Source: KBS50 sp042434095 (GTDB taxonomy: Bacteria > Actinomycetota > Actinomycetes > Mycobacteriales > Micromonosporaceae). Taken from it: a DNA stretch of 64,000 bases. The stretch's first letter is position 1, and every line of letters begins with the position of its first letter. Below, piece after piece: positions 36,240 to 45,736 of this stretch. The stretch is from positions 62,001 through 126,000 of the forward strand of contig NZ_JBHLUE010000017.1 in the NCBI RefSeq assembly GCF_042434095.1. The letters are read 5' to 3'. The position numbers were made by a program, and so were the translations under genes. The notes under the pieces are model-generated. The model was not told where the DNA came from and did no database searches. It saw nothing but the letters and a program-made list of their open reading frames with translations.

Positions 36240-36403
36240 CCCGGCCATCGATCCGTCGTTGTCCAGGGTGAGTGTGCCGAGCTGCGGTCCGCTCCGGACC
36301 GCCCACACCGGCCCGGTCCGCGGGACGCCTCGGAGCCGCTGGATGCGGGACGCTCCGGCGCCGGTGGACGGTGGCTCGGCCGGCCCCGAGTGATGGGAAC
36401 ACC

Positions 36404-37261
36404 ATGGTCTCTACCCCGCACAGGGCGGCGGCGCTGGCCGTCGACACCCTTTGTGGCGTTGTCGGCAGACGGCAGGCGGTCCGCGCCGCCCGGTTCGCCC
36501 TGCGCCGGGCCCGTCTGGACCTGCCCAACTCGCCGTACCTCAACGGCGAGTACGCATTGCAGCGTTGGATGTTGCGGACCGCGGCGCCGGACCAACCGTT
36601 CACGGCCTTCGATGTCGGGGCGAACATCGGCGAATGGAGCCTCGCACTGCTCCGGCAGGCCGCCCAGGCGGGCCGGAGCGAGCCCCCGCGAATTCACGCC
36701 TTCGAGCCGGCCGGGGCCACCTTCGCGATGCTGTGCCAGCGGGTGCCGCCGGAGGTGCGGTCGAACCGGCTGGCCCTTTCGGACGATGCCGGCGAGCGTC
36801 CGATGTTCATCGTGGGCCCGGGCGCCGGCCGGAACTCCCTGCACCCGACGGACGGCTTGGCGGCCGTCACCGCGACCGAGCGGGTCGCCACCGGCACGAT
36901 CGACGAGTACGTCCGGACCGCCGGGGTCGAGCGGATCGATCTCCTCAAGATCGACACGGAGGGGCACGACTTCGCCGTGCTCTCCGGTGCGGGGGGTTGC
37001 CTCGCCGCACAGCGGATCTCGGTCGTCCAGTTCGAGTACAACCACCGGTGGGTGTACCCGCGGCGCTTCCTCAAGGATGTGTTCGATCTCGCGCAGCCGC
37101 ACGGATACCGGGTGGGCAAGCTGACCCCGCGTGGGGTGGAAGGCTATCCCGGCTGGGATCCTGACCTGGAGACCTTCATCGAGGGCAACTACGTGCTGTG
37201 TACGGAGGAGGCGGCGGAACGGTTGCCCCGGGTGGCTTGGTGGAAGTCCGGACGGCGGTGA
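36404..37261 (+). CDS. FkbM-family methyltransferase
   Basis: A 285-aa FkbM methyltransferase: SAM motif FDVGANIGEWSLALL, HAFEPAGATFAMLCQ, LLKIDTEGHDFAVLSGA and VVQFEYNHRW. The ATG at 36404 is used; upstream frame sequence is weak. Its stop overlaps the GTG of the flippase (GTGA), so the two are translationally coupled. That places its action on the polymer or repeat unit being exported. It is only moderately like the FkbM at 21105. Confidence 0.88.
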   Translation: MVSTPHRAAALAVDTLCGVVGRRQAVRAARFALRRARLDLPNSPYLNGEYALQRWMLRTAAPDQPFTAFDVGANIGEWSLALLRQAAQAGRSEPPRIHAFEPAGATFAMLCQRVPPEVRSNRLALSDDAGERPMFIVGPGAGRNSLHPTDGLAAVTATERVATGTIDEYVRTAGVERIDLLKIDTEGHDFAVLSGAGGCLAAQRISVVQFEYNHRWVYPRRFLKDVFDLAQPHGYRVGKLTPRGVEGYPGWDPDLETFIEGNYVLCTEEAAERLPRVAWWKSGRR

Positions 37262-38619
37262 TCGGCCCGACCGTCAGGAGGGTCCGGCATCGCCACCGAC
37301 GACCGCGCCTGTCGCTCCGGCTTCGCGGCACCGAGCTGCGCGTCGGCATCGCCCGTACCGCGATTGTCAACGCGGTTTCGGTAGGCAGCGCCGGCCTCGG
37401 CGGGGTGTTGGCGGCCCGGTCGCTCGGTCCGGCGCCCCGGGGTGAATACGCGGCCATCATGACCTGGTTCGGGACGCTGCTCATGGTCGGCCAACTCGGT
37501 CAGACGGCCGCCGTGGCCTACCACGTGGCGCGGGAACCGCGCCGCGCCGCCGACCATCTGGCCACCTCGCGCAACATCATGCTGGTGACCGGGCTGCTCG
37601 CCATCGGCGCTGGACTCGTGGCCGCGCCGATGCTGGGGCGGCACCACGGCGAGGCGGTCTGGGGATACCGTCTGGTGTTCCTCACCTGCCTGCCCACCTT
37701 CGTCGGGGCCAGTTACACGTTCGCGTTGCTGGCCACCCGGTTGGCGTTGTGGAACCTGGTCCGGATCAGCCAGCCGCTGGCCTACCTCGCGGTGCTCGGG
37801 CTGCTCTATCTGACCGGCGGGTTGACCCTGACCACCCTGGTCTGGACGCTGTGCCTGACCATGGTGGCGCAGACCGTTCTCGCGTACGCCCTCTGCCGCC
37901 GGCACGGTCTCGCCGGCGGACGCGGCCGGGCCGACCTGGCCCGTCCGTTGCTCCGGTACGGCGTCAGCCAGGTCACCGCCGCGGTTCCGACCACCCTCAC
38001 CGGCCGGCTGGACCAGTTGGTCCTGTCGATGGCGGTCGCCCCGGCCGCCCTGGGGCACTACGCCGTGGCGACCTCCGTCACCAACCTGGCCCTTCCGTTG
38101 GTCGGCGCGGTCGGCAGCGTGGTCTATCCGCGGATCGCTTCGCACACCATGTCCGCCCAGGGCGCCCTGGCGCTGCAACGCCGGGCGGTGTGGACCAGCG
38201 CGGTCCTGTCCGCCGTCCTGCTGCTCGCCGTCGCGGCCTCGGCGCCCTGGGTGGTGCCGTCGGTGTTCGGCGCCGGCTTTCGCGGCGCGGTGCTGTTGAT
38301 CTGGCTGCTCTCTCCCGGCACCGCCCTGCTGGCCTGCGGAATGGTGTGCGCGGACCTGCTTCGCGGCCACGGCAGGCCGCTCGCGGTGGCTCGGGCGCAG
38401 GGGATCTCGGCGGTGGCCGTGGCGGTGCTGCTCGCCGTACTGCTGCCCACGATGGGCCTGCCCGGTGCGGCGCTCGCCTCCACGGTGGCGGCGGGAGTGG
38501 CGCTGATTCTCATGCTGCGAGCCCTGCCCGGCCGGTCGGCCGTGGCGGACGGGGGCGTCGTCGATTCCCTTGTCGAGCCGCGCGCAAGGACCGAGACGGC
38601 GGCCAGGACCTCGGCGTGA
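37258..38619 (+). CDS. Wzx-like polysaccharide flippase
   Basis: About 453 aa with 12-14 predicted membrane helices and no large soluble domain, matching the MATE/MOP-fold oligosaccharide flippases that move undecaprenyl-linked repeat units outward. The family-like opening has IARTAIVNAVSVGSAGLGGV and SLGPAPRGEYAAIM, and the second half has RLDQLVLSMAVAPAALGHYAVA, typical of Wzx. The GTG at 37258 overlaps the previous stop; a GTG six codons earlier (37240) is also possible. A polymerase gene follows. Confidence 0.86.
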   Translation: MIGPTVRRVRHRHRRPRLSLRLRGTELRVGIARTAIVNAVSVGSAGLGGVLAARSLGPAPRGEYAAIMTWFGTLLMVGQLGQTAAVAYHVAREPRRAADHLATSRNIMLVTGLLAIGAGLVAAPMLGRHHGEAVWGYRLVFLTCLPTFVGASYTFALLATRLALWNLVRISQPLAYLAVLGLLYLTGGLTLTTLVWTLCLTMVAQTVLAYALCRRHGLAGGRGRADLARPLLRYGVSQVTAAVPTTLTGRLDQLVLSMAVAPAALGHYAVATSVTNLALPLVGAVGSVVYPRIASHTMSAQGALALQRRAVWTSAVLSAVLLLAVAASAPWVVPSVFGAGFRGAVLLIWLLSPGTALLACGMVCADLLRGHGRPLAVARAQGISAVAVAVLLAVLLPTMGLPGAALASTVAAGVALILMLRALPGRSAVADGGVVDSLVEPRARTETAARTSA

Positions 38620-38644
38620 CGGCGGCCCTGCCCGCAGCCCGGCC

Positions 38645-38809
38645 ATGGCACTCGAGCACGACAACCTCCCGGCATTCCGCTCGTTCTACTTCGGGGGTTC
38701 GCAGCCCCTTGCTGAACTGCGGCACCGGGTGTGCCGGGGGTCCGCCGGAGGGGGCCGGCGGGGGAGCATCGAGCGCCCGGACGAGCCGGCTGCCTTCGAC
38801 GTGCTGTGA
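38645..38809 (+). CDS. possible 54-codon ORF between flippase and polymerase
   Basis: An ATG at 38645, 26 nt after the flippase stop, opens 54 codons with G/C third positions nearly throughout, beginning MALEHDNLPAFRSFYFGG and ending TGA 3-9 nt before the polymerase start. The codon pattern and tight placement suggest it may be translated. It has no SD and no recognisable family. Confidence 0.3.
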   Translation: MALEHDNLPAFRSFYFGGSQPLAELRHRVCRGSAGGGRRGSIERPDEPAAFDVL

Positions 38810-38818
38810 GGATTGACC

Positions 38819-40423
38819 TTGACCTTGATGAGGCCGCCGGAGTCGGTCCGGCAACCGGTGCGGGCCGCCAAGCCGACACCCGCGCTGCTCTCCCTCCCCC
38901 CCGACGCGGCCCCGCCCGCCCGCGACTTCGCCCGGCTGGCCGGCCTGGTGCCGCTGCTCGGCGCCGCGGCCATGATGCCCTGGCTGATGATCGGCCTCCT
39001 GCACCCCCCGTTCGCCATTCAGCTCGTGCTCGGCGTCGTCTCGGTGCTGCTGGTCCTGACGGCCGCCATGCTGGTGGTGGCCGGCGTGGCGAGGTCCGAT
39101 CTCGGGATCGCGCGATGGCGCATCGGTTCCTGGCACCTGCTGTGGTCCTCGCTGGTCCTCGGCGTGCTGTCCCTGCAGTGGCTGGAGAACGATCCCAGCG
39201 CCGGCTTCAACTGGGTCTCCCTGATCGACCGGTCGAGTGTCATCGGGGCGCTGGCCATGGTGGCCGTCGCCTATGGCGCCTGGGCGGTGGGATATCGACT
39301 GGGTCCTCCCCGGCTCATCGTCGGGTTGGCCACCACGGCGCTGTCCACGGTGTTGGGTGGTTCGCGGTCCGTGCTCCGCGGGCCGGCGATGCCGTGGCTG
39401 GTCTACGGCCTGGGCACCGCGGGCTACCTGGTGAACTTCGCCCTCACCGGCCGGTACGGATACGTCGGCGATCCGACGGTGTCGCTGTCCAATCCGATGG
39501 CCACCACCCAACCCGTGTACTTCGTCTCCCAGATGACCCTGGTCGGCGTCGGTGGCGCGGCGTTCCGCGCCTTCGACCCGATGATCCGGGGCGGTCGCGC
39601 GACCCTCTGGACGCTCTTCGCCATCGAACTTCTCACCGGGATGCTGCGGGGTTCCAAGGAGGCGTTCTTCCTCACGATGCTGGCCGTGCTCATCCCGTAC
39701 GGCGCGGTGCGCCGCCGGCTGCCATGGCATCTGCTGGCCGCCTCCGTGGTCCTGCTGTTGGCGGTGGCCGTGCCGTTCAACGCGGCCTACCGGGAGATCG
39801 TGCGGCAGAACAATCCGACCGGGGGGGTGGACTCCGCCTCCCTGTCGTCCGCCCTCAGCTCCGCCCCGAACGTCCTGTCCGACTCGCTGAAGTCCGCGGA
39901 CGGGAGGCAACGCTCGAACGACGTCTTCCTGTTCCGGATACGCATGATCGACAGCGTGGCCATCGTCTGGCAACGGACCCCGACGCAGATTCCCTACCTG
40001 GATCCGGTGCGGTTCCTGCGTGCTCCGTTCATCGGTATGGTTCCCCGGGCGATCTGGCCGGACAAACCCGTTGAAAATCCGGGGTGGATGTTCGGCCAGG
40101 TGTATTTCGACCAGCCACCCACTATTTTCTCCGCTTCCGCGGTCACGCCCGTCAGTGACCTCTACCGGAGCGGAGGTTGGCCGATCCTGCTTCCCGGAAT
40201 GCTCATCATGGGCATGGGCTACCGGATGTTCGACGGGCTGTTCCGGCCGGAGGCCGACCCCAGGGCCTTCGCCTTCATCATCGCCGTCTTCCCATCCGCC
40301 GTCAAAGCGGAATCGGATTACTACACGATGCTGACCTCCCTGCCGGCCCATCTGGTCATCGGAATCCTCGGCGCCTGGCTGATGTGTCGGTCGAGCAAGC
40401 GGTTGCCTCTCCCCGGCGGCTGA
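38819..40423 (+). CDS. Wzy-like O-antigen/EPS polymerase
   Basis: A ~534-aa integral membrane protein with about 12 helices and one large extracytoplasmic loop (residues ~320-440, including MVPRAIWPDKPVENPG and FSASAVTPVSDLYRSGGW). This is the layout of Wzy polymerases and oligosaccharide repeat-unit polymerases that join units at the outer face. The start is uncertain: TTG codons at 38813, 38819 and 38825 and an ATG at 38828 lie in a row. GTGAGGA at 38806-38812 best serves 38819. It follows the flippase and precedes the nucleotide-sugar operon. Confidence 0.8.
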   Translation: MTLMRPPESVRQPVRAAKPTPALLSLPPDAAPPARDFARLAGLVPLLGAAAMMPWLMIGLLHPPFAIQLVLGVVSVLLVLTAAMLVVAGVARSDLGIARWRIGSWHLLWSSLVLGVLSLQWLENDPSAGFNWVSLIDRSSVIGALAMVAVAYGAWAVGYRLGPPRLIVGLATTALSTVLGGSRSVLRGPAMPWLVYGLGTAGYLVNFALTGRYGYVGDPTVSLSNPMATTQPVYFVSQMTLVGVGGAAFRAFDPMIRGGRATLWTLFAIELLTGMLRGSKEAFFLTMLAVLIPYGAVRRRLPWHLLAASVVLLLAVAVPFNAAYREIVRQNNPTGGVDSASLSSALSSAPNVLSDSLKSADGRQRSNDVFLFRIRMIDSVAIVWQRTPTQIPYLDPVRFLRAPFIGMVPRAIWPDKPVENPGWMFGQVYFDQPPTIFSASAVTPVSDLYRSGGWPILLPGMLIMGMGYRMFDGLFRPEADPRAFAFIIAVFPSAVKAESDYYTMLTSLPAHLVIGILGAWLMCRSSKRLPLPGG

Positions 40424-40561
40424 GGGCGCCCGGGCACTCCTCCCGCCGCGGCGCGACCTCGCCCGGGCCGGGTCGTTGTGCACGTGGGCGGCCGTTTGCC
40501 CAGCGTAAGGCCCATCGGTAGCACGTTCGTTTCTCGTGAAATGGAAGCGCGGAGGAGCAAT

Positions 40562-41599
40562 ATGACACTCGCCTCTGTGGGTCGCCGGGTGCTCGTCACC
40601 GGCGGCACCGGTTCGTTCGGCCAGGCGATGATCCGCCGCCTGCTCGACGCGGAGGTGGATGAGATCCGCGTTTTCAGCCGGGACGAGGCCAAACAGGACG
40701 CCATGCGGCGTCAGCTGGGCTCGGACCGGGTGCGCTATTACGTGGGTGACGTACGGGACTTCGACAGCCTCGTGACGGCCACCCGGGGGGTCGACCACAT
40801 CTTCCACGCCGCCGCCCTCAAACAGGTGCCGTCGTGCGAGTTCTTTCCGCTGGAGGCGGTCCGCACCAACGTGCTGGGCAGCGCCAACGTGATCGAGGCG
40901 GCCGAGCGCAACGGCGTGCGGTCCGTGGTCGTTCTCAGCACCGACAAGGCGGTCCATCCGATCAACGCCATGGGCATGAGCAAGGCCATGATGGAAAAGG
41001 TGGCCCAGGCGCACGCCCGCAACAGCGCGGGCAGCGAGACGACCGTCTGCTGCGTCCGGTACGGCAACGTCATGTACTCCCGCGGCTCGGTGATCCCGCT
41101 CTTCGTCGAGCAGCTCAAGACCGGCCGGCCGCTGACCGTGACGGACCCCGGGATGACCCGCTTCCTGATGTCGCTCTCCGAGGCGGTCGACCTGGTGGAG
41201 CACGCCTTCACCCACGCCCGCCCCGGTGACGTGTTCATCCGCCGGGCCCCGGCCTGCACCATGGGGGACCTCGCGGAGGCCGTCTGCCAGCTCTTCGGCG
41301 GGCCGTCGAAGATCGATGTGATCGGCGTACGGCACGGGGAGAAGCGCCACGAAACGCTGGCCAGCCGCGAGGAGTTGTCGCAGGCGGACGACTTCGGGGA
41401 CTTTTTCCGGGTGCCGGTGGACGCCCGCGATCTCAACTACGCGCTGTACGTGAGCGAGGGTGATCGAGAGGTCATCGCCCACCAGGACTTCACCTCGGCC
41501 AACGCGCGCCGGCTCGCCGTACCGGAAGTCGTGCGGCTGCTGGCGGGCCTGCCGGAGATCCGGGCGGAGCTGGCGCTGCGGGACGTGGTGCCGGCGTGA
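40562..41599 (+). CDS. capE: UDP-GlcNAc 4,6-dehydratase/5-epimerase (CapE/FnlA)
   Basis: First step from UDP-GlcNAc toward UDP-L-FucNAc. A 345-aa short-chain dehydrogenase with the NAD motif VLVTGGTGSFGQAMIRRLL, FSRDEAKQDAMR, HAAALKQVPSCEFFP and TDKAVHPINAMGMSKAMMEK. The usual YxxxK is replaced by MxxxK, as known for the CapE/FlaA1/PglF group. The 5-epimerising subtype is inferred from the downstream CapF and CapG partners. GGAGGAG precedes the ATG at 40562. The stop overlaps capF as GTGA. Confidence 0.93.
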   Translation: MTLASVGRRVLVTGGTGSFGQAMIRRLLDAEVDEIRVFSRDEAKQDAMRRQLGSDRVRYYVGDVRDFDSLVTATRGVDHIFHAAALKQVPSCEFFPLEAVRTNVLGSANVIEAAERNGVRSVVVLSTDKAVHPINAMGMSKAMMEKVAQAHARNSAGSETTVCCVRYGNVMYSRGSVIPLFVEQLKTGRPLTVTDPGMTRFLMSLSEAVDLVEHAFTHARPGDVFIRRAPACTMGDLAEAVCQLFGGPSKIDVIGVRHGEKRHETLASREELSQADDFGDFFRVPVDARDLNYALYVSEGDREVIAHQDFTSANARRLAVPEVVRLLAGLPEIRAELALRDVVPA

Positions 41600-42720
41600 C
41601 GCGGCTCGCCCTCACCGGGGCCGGCGGGTTCCTCGGCTGGCACGTCCGGGTCCTGGCCCGGGCGCTCGGCTGGCCCGAACCGGCCGTCGTGGGCCGGGCC
41701 GACCTCGACGATCCCGTCCGGTTCGCCGCGCTGGTCGACAACGCCGACCTGCTGCTGCACCTGGCCGGGGTCAACCGCGGCGCACCGGCCGACGTCGCGG
41801 CCGGCAACGTCCAGCTCGCGGCCGCGGTGGTCCGGGGGATGGCCCGCTGCGCGCGGCCACCCCGGATCGTGTTCGCCAACTCGGTGCAGGTCGGCAACGG
41901 CACCCCGTACGGCGACTCCAAGGCCGCCGCGGCGGCCACCCTGGCCGGCGCGGGGGAACTGGACGACGTCCGGCTGCCGAATCTGTACGGCGAGCACGGC
42001 CGGCCGCACTACAACTCGGTGGTGGCGACCTTCTGCCGGGTGCTCGCCGACGGCGGCCGCCCCGAGGTGCTCGCGGACCGCCAGCTGGAGCTGGTGCACG
42101 TGACGGACGCCGCGGCCCGGCTGATCGGCGCGCCGGCCGGCGGTTCCTGGGACGCGGCCATGCCGGCGTTGCGGATCGGGGTGCGGGACCTGGCCGACCG
42201 GTTGACGATGGTGGCCGCCGGATACCGGGCCGGTGAGCTGCCGCCGCTGGCCGACCGTCATTCGGTACGGCTGTTCAACGCCTACCGCTCGCACTGCTTC
42301 CCCGCGCACTACCCGTTGCCGCTGGTCCGCCGCAGCGACGCCCGGGGCGACCTGGTGGAGGCCGTAAGGGCCGACGGCGGGCCGGGGCAGGCGTTCTGCT
42401 CCACCACCCGGCCGGGCGCGGTCCGGGGTGAGCACTTCCACCTGGCCAAGGTGGAACGCTTCGTGGTGCTGCGCGGTACGGCGGAGATCGCCCTGCGCCG
42501 GGTCTGCCACGGTCCGCGGCTCGTGCGGTTCGCGGTGCGCGGGGACGATCCCGTCGTCGTGGACATGCCGGCGATGTGGGCCCACCGGCTGGTCAACACG
42601 GGCTCCACCGACCTGCTCACGCTGTTCTGGACGAACGAGCTGTTCGATCCGGACCGGCCGGACACCTACCCCGAACGGGTCGAGGCGGTCCTGCCGGACC
42701 CGGTGGTGGTGCCCGCGTGA
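41596..42720 (+). CDS. capF: UDP-4-keto sugar epimerase/reductase (CapF/FnlB)
   Basis: Second step to UDP-L-FucNAc: epimerises and reduces the CapE product, using NADPH. The 374-aa protein has the CapF architecture, an N-terminal SDR domain (LALTGAGGFLGWHVRVLARA) and a C-terminal cupin with the metal/acceptor block GEHFHLAKVERFVVLRG and DMPAMWAHRLVNTG. It overlaps capE and capG by 4 bases each. The two-domain form is characteristic of the FucNAc pathway. Confidence 0.92.
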   Translation: MTRLALTGAGGFLGWHVRVLARALGWPEPAVVGRADLDDPVRFAALVDNADLLLHLAGVNRGAPADVAAGNVQLAAAVVRGMARCARPPRIVFANSVQVGNGTPYGDSKAAAAATLAGAGELDDVRLPNLYGEHGRPHYNSVVATFCRVLADGGRPEVLADRQLELVHVTDAAARLIGAPAGGSWDAAMPALRIGVRDLADRLTMVAAGYRAGELPPLADRHSVRLFNAYRSHCFPAHYPLPLVRRSDARGDLVEAVRADGGPGQAFCSTTRPGAVRGEHFHLAKVERFVVLRGTAEIALRRVCHGPRLVRFAVRGDDPVVVDMPAMWAHRLVNTGSTDLLTLFWTNELFDPDRPDTYPERVEAVLPDPVVVPA

Positions 42721-43844
42721 CCAGGGTGATGACGGTCGTCGGAACGCGGCCGGAGATCATCCGGCTGTCCCGGGTGCTGGCGCGGCTGGATGAGACCGTC
42801 GACCACACGCTCCTGCACACGGGCCAGAACTACGACCCCACGCTGTCGGACGTGTTCTTCACCGAGCTGCGGCTGCGGCCGCCGGACCGGTATCTGCGGG
42901 TGGACACCGGCTCGTTGGGCCGGATGCTCGGCGGCGTGCTGATCGCCGTGGAACAGGCGATCACCGAGCTGCGCCCGGACGCCCTGCTGGTGCTGGGCGA
43001 CACGAACAGCTGCATCGCCGCGCTGATCGCCCGGCGGATGCGGATCCCGGTCTATCACATGGAGGCCGGCAACCGGTGCTTCGACCTCAACGTGCCGGAG
43101 GAGACGAACCGCCGGCTCGTGGACCACGTGGCCGACTTCAACCTCGTCTACACCGAGCACGCCCGGCGGAACCTGCTGGCCGAGGGGCTGCATCCGCGCC
43201 GGATCCTGCATACCGGCTCGCCGATGCGCGAGGTCCTGGAGCACTATCGGCCGGCCATCGACCGGTCCCGGATCCTCGACCAGCTCGAGTTGGCGCCGGG
43301 CGGCTACCTCCTGGTCAGCGCGCATCGGGAGGAGAACGTCGACGACCCGGCGCGGCTGGTCCGGCTGCTCGACTGCCTGCGCGCGGTCCGGCGCGCCGCC
43401 GAACTGCCGGTGCTGGTCTCCACGCATCCCCGGACGCGCAAGCGGCTGGAGGCGCTCGCGCCCGAGCCGACGAGCCTGGAGGGCATCTCCTTCCACGAGC
43501 CGTTCGGCCTCCTCGACTACGTACGGCTGCAGTCGCAGGCCCGCTGCACGCTGTCGGACAGCGGCACGATCAGCGAGGAGGCGGCGATCCTCGGCTTTCC
43601 GGCGGTGACCCTGCGGGACTCGATCGAGCGGCCGGAGGCCCTGGACGCCGGGACCATCATCATGACCGGCCTGGACCCCGCGGGGGTGGTGGAGGCCGTG
43701 GCGGTGGCGGTCCGGCAGGCCCGGGTCGAGGGGGTGCCCTGTCCGGCCGACTACCTCGTGCCGGACACCTCCCGGCGGGTCGTCGACTTCATCCTGTCGA
43801 CCGTCCGCCAGCATCACTCCTGGGCCGGTATCCGCCCGCGGTGA
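42717..43844 (+). CDS. capG: UDP-sugar 2-epimerase making UDP-L-FucNAc (CapG/FnlC)
   Basis: Third step: C2 epimerisation giving UDP-L-FucNAc. A 375-aa protein of the WecB/CapG type with VVGTRPEIIRLSRVL, LVLGDTNSCIAALIARR, YHMEAGNRCFDLNVPEE, SAHREENVDDP and LSDSGTISEEAAILGFP. The GTG at 42717 overlaps the capF stop. The assignment as CapG rather than plain UDP-GlcNAc 2-epimerase rests on the three-gene context. Confidence 0.93.
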   Translation: MTRVMTVVGTRPEIIRLSRVLARLDETVDHTLLHTGQNYDPTLSDVFFTELRLRPPDRYLRVDTGSLGRMLGGVLIAVEQAITELRPDALLVLGDTNSCIAALIARRMRIPVYHMEAGNRCFDLNVPEETNRRLVDHVADFNLVYTEHARRNLLAEGLHPRRILHTGSPMREVLEHYRPAIDRSRILDQLELAPGGYLLVSAHREENVDDPARLVRLLDCLRAVRRAAELPVLVSTHPRTRKRLEALAPEPTSLEGISFHEPFGLLDYVRLQSQARCTLSDSGTISEEAAILGFPAVTLRDSIERPEALDAGTIIMTGLDPAGVVEAVAVAVRQARVEGVPCPADYLVPDTSRRVVDFILSTVRQHHSWAGIRPR

Positions 43845-43871
43845 GCGCCTCCGGACAGGGCGCGGCCGGCC

Positions 43872-44498
43872 TCACCGGCGGTCGAGGACCGACCGCCGGT
43901 AGCGGTTCATCCGCCGTCCCTCCGGGGTGGTGTACGCGTCGACCAGTGTCCAGCCGGCCCGCCGATAGAAGTCGTTGACCCGGTCGTTGCCGGTGGCGTC
44001 GGTGACCAGGAAGGCGGACGTGGCGCCGCGCTCCCGGGCCCGGTCCCACCAGGCGGCGATGAGCCGCCGGCCGTGGCCGGCGTGTTCCGCGGTGGGATCG
44101 ACGCAGATGGAGTTGAGCAGTGCCCCGGACGCGTCGCCGGGCACCTCTCCCCGGTACGCGACGGCGCGCAGCAGCCGGACGGCGGTCCGCGGGCGACGCA
44201 CGGCGGCCAGCGCGCCCACCGCCGCGAACCGCAGGCCGCGTCGCCGGAGCAGCCGGCCGAAGAACCGGCCGGGGTCCAGCGTGCCGACCACCACCCCGAG
44301 CAGGCGGCCGTCGTCGGCCCGGCCGACCACGGTCACCGCGTCGGGGTCATCGACGAACCCGTGGTAGAACTCGCGCAGGAACGGCGCGCCAAGGCTGGCC
44401 ATGAAGAACGCGGGAAAGGCGCGCAGGTGCAGCGCCGCCGCGGCGGGAACATCCGGGCGCCGCAGGTCGTCCCCGGGCCGGAGCACCGTCTCGCTCAT
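43872..44498 (-). CDS. GNAT-family N-acetyltransferase
   Basis: A 208-aa GNAT protein. The acetyl-CoA site appears in LLNSICVDPTAEHAGHGRRL (motif A) and the end in NDFYRRAGWTLVDAYTTPEG. The start FPAFFMASLGAPFLREFYHG is typical of GNATs in surface-sugar clusters. It overlaps the WbuB-like gene by 4 bases (ATGA), so both are one unit. It might acetylate the amino sugar made by the DegT enzyme, by analogy with PseH-like steps. Specificity is not readable. Confidence 0.82.
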   Translation of the reverse strand: MSETVLRPGDDLRRPDVPAAAALHLRAFPAFFMASLGAPFLREFYHGFVDDPDAVTVVGRADDGRLLGVVVGTLDPGRFFGRLLRRRGLRFAAVGALAAVRRPRTAVRLLRAVAYRGEVPGDASGALLNSICVDPTAEHAGHGRRLIAAWWDRARERGATSAFLVTDATGNDRVNDFYRRAGWTLVDAYTTPEGRRMNRYRRSVLDRR

Positions 44499-45736
44499 CG
44501 CCGCCTCCCGGTGGCGGCGGCGGAGGTCAGCGCCGCCTCGATCCGCCGGACGCCGGCCGCCACCGAGAAGGCGCGTTCGTAGTGGGCGCGGCCGGCCCGG
44601 CCGAGGAGTTCGAGCTTCTCCCGGCCCAGTTCGCAGAGTTCCCGGAGGCCGTCGGCGACCGAAGCGGCGTCACCGGGCCGGGCGGTGAGGCCGGCGCCGC
44701 TTTCCCGGGCCACCGCGGCCACGTCACCGTCCGCGGCCGCCAGCATGGCCCGGCCGGCGGCCAGGGTGGCCTGCACCTTGCTCGGCATCGTGTACGCGGC
44801 CATGACGCTGCGCCGCAGGCTGACGAAGCAGGCGTCGGCGGCGGCCATCAGGGCCGGCATCCGCTCCCTCGGCAGGCGGCCGAGGAACCGGACATTCGTC
44901 AGGCCCGCGGTCGCGGCCTGAGCCCGCAGCCGGTCCTCCGCCACGCCCGAGCCGGCGATCAGCACCGTCAGCCGGGGATCGGCCAGCCGGGCGCAGGCGT
45001 CGAGCAGGGTGTCCAGGCCCTGCGCCGCGCCGAGAGTCCCGGCGTACACGAGGACGACCTGGTCGGCCCCGATGCCGAGCTCGACGCGGAGGTCACCGGA
45101 GGTCGCCGGCCGGTTCTCGTCGGCCCACATGGGCACGTAGCGCAGCTTCTCCGCCGGCACGCCGCGCCGGATCAACAGGTCGCCGACGCCGGGGGAGATG
45201 TGCGCGACCCGGGCCGCCGAGCGGTACATGGCGGAACACCAGGCCGACATGCAGCCCTCGACGATCCGGCGCCCCGGTCCGCCCCAGCCGAAGCCGGTGG
45301 CCTCGGCGTGTTCGGGCCACACGTCGAGCACATGAAGCACCAGTGGAATCCGTTGCGCGTACCGGGCGTACCACATCGGCAGCGCCACGGTGATCGGGGA
45401 GTTGCTCACCCAGAGCACGTCGAGGCCGCGCAGGGCGTCCATGCCGGAGACCAACGCGGAGCTCGCGAACGACGCGTACGTCAGCAGTCGCCGGGCGGCC
45501 GACGCGTCGTGGCTCGGGTAGAGCGCCACCCGACGGACGCGCACCCCGTCGCGGATCTCGTCCATTCGCCGGCTTAACCGGTATCCGGCGGCCAGCCGGC
45601 CCGTTGGATAGTTCGGAAAACCGGTCAGCACCCGCACCTCATGACCGCGGTCGGCCAGCCCGCGGGCCAGCACGCCCGGCAGGCTCGCCGGGCCCGGCTC
45701 GGGATCGAACCACTGGGTGAGCAGGCCTATCCGCAC
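44495..45736 (-). CDS. WbuB-like glycosyltransferase (probable FucNAc transferase)
   Basis: A 413-aa GT4 enzyme resembling WbuB, which adds L-FucNAc in Escherichia coli O26. Blocks include MRIGLLTQWFDPEPGPASLP, VLTGFPNYPTGRLAAGYRLS (the FPNYP motif is characteristic), VWPEHAEATGFGW, LVYAGTLGAAQGLDTLLDAC and YTMPSKVQATLAAGRAML. Together with the adjacent capEFG operon it supports FucNAc in the polymer. It is divergent from the aminotransferase gene across 123 bp. Confidence 0.88.
   Translation of the reverse strand: MRIGLLTQWFDPEPGPASLPGVLARGLADRGHEVRVLTGFPNYPTGRLAAGYRLSRRMDEIRDGVRVRRVALYPSHDASAARRLLTYASFASSALVSGMDALRGLDVLWVSNSPITVALPMWYARYAQRIPLVLHVLDVWPEHAEATGFGWGGPGRRIVEGCMSAWCSAMYRSAARVAHISPGVGDLLIRRGVPAEKLRYVPMWADENRPATSGDLRVELGIGADQVVLVYAGTLGAAQGLDTLLDACARLADPRLTVLIAGSGVAEDRLRAQAATAGLTNVRFLGRLPRERMPALMAAADACFVSLRRSVMAAYTMPSKVQATLAAGRAMLAAADGDVAAVARESGAGLTARPGDAASVADGLRELCELGREKLELLGRAGRAHYERAFSVAAGVRRIEAALTSAAATGRRR

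Noticed and set aside
38510..41482. 990-codon minus-strand frame opposite the polymerase and capE
   Set aside because: Shadow frame: His/Gln/Arg/Gly-rich, no domain, opposite clear genes with SD sequences.
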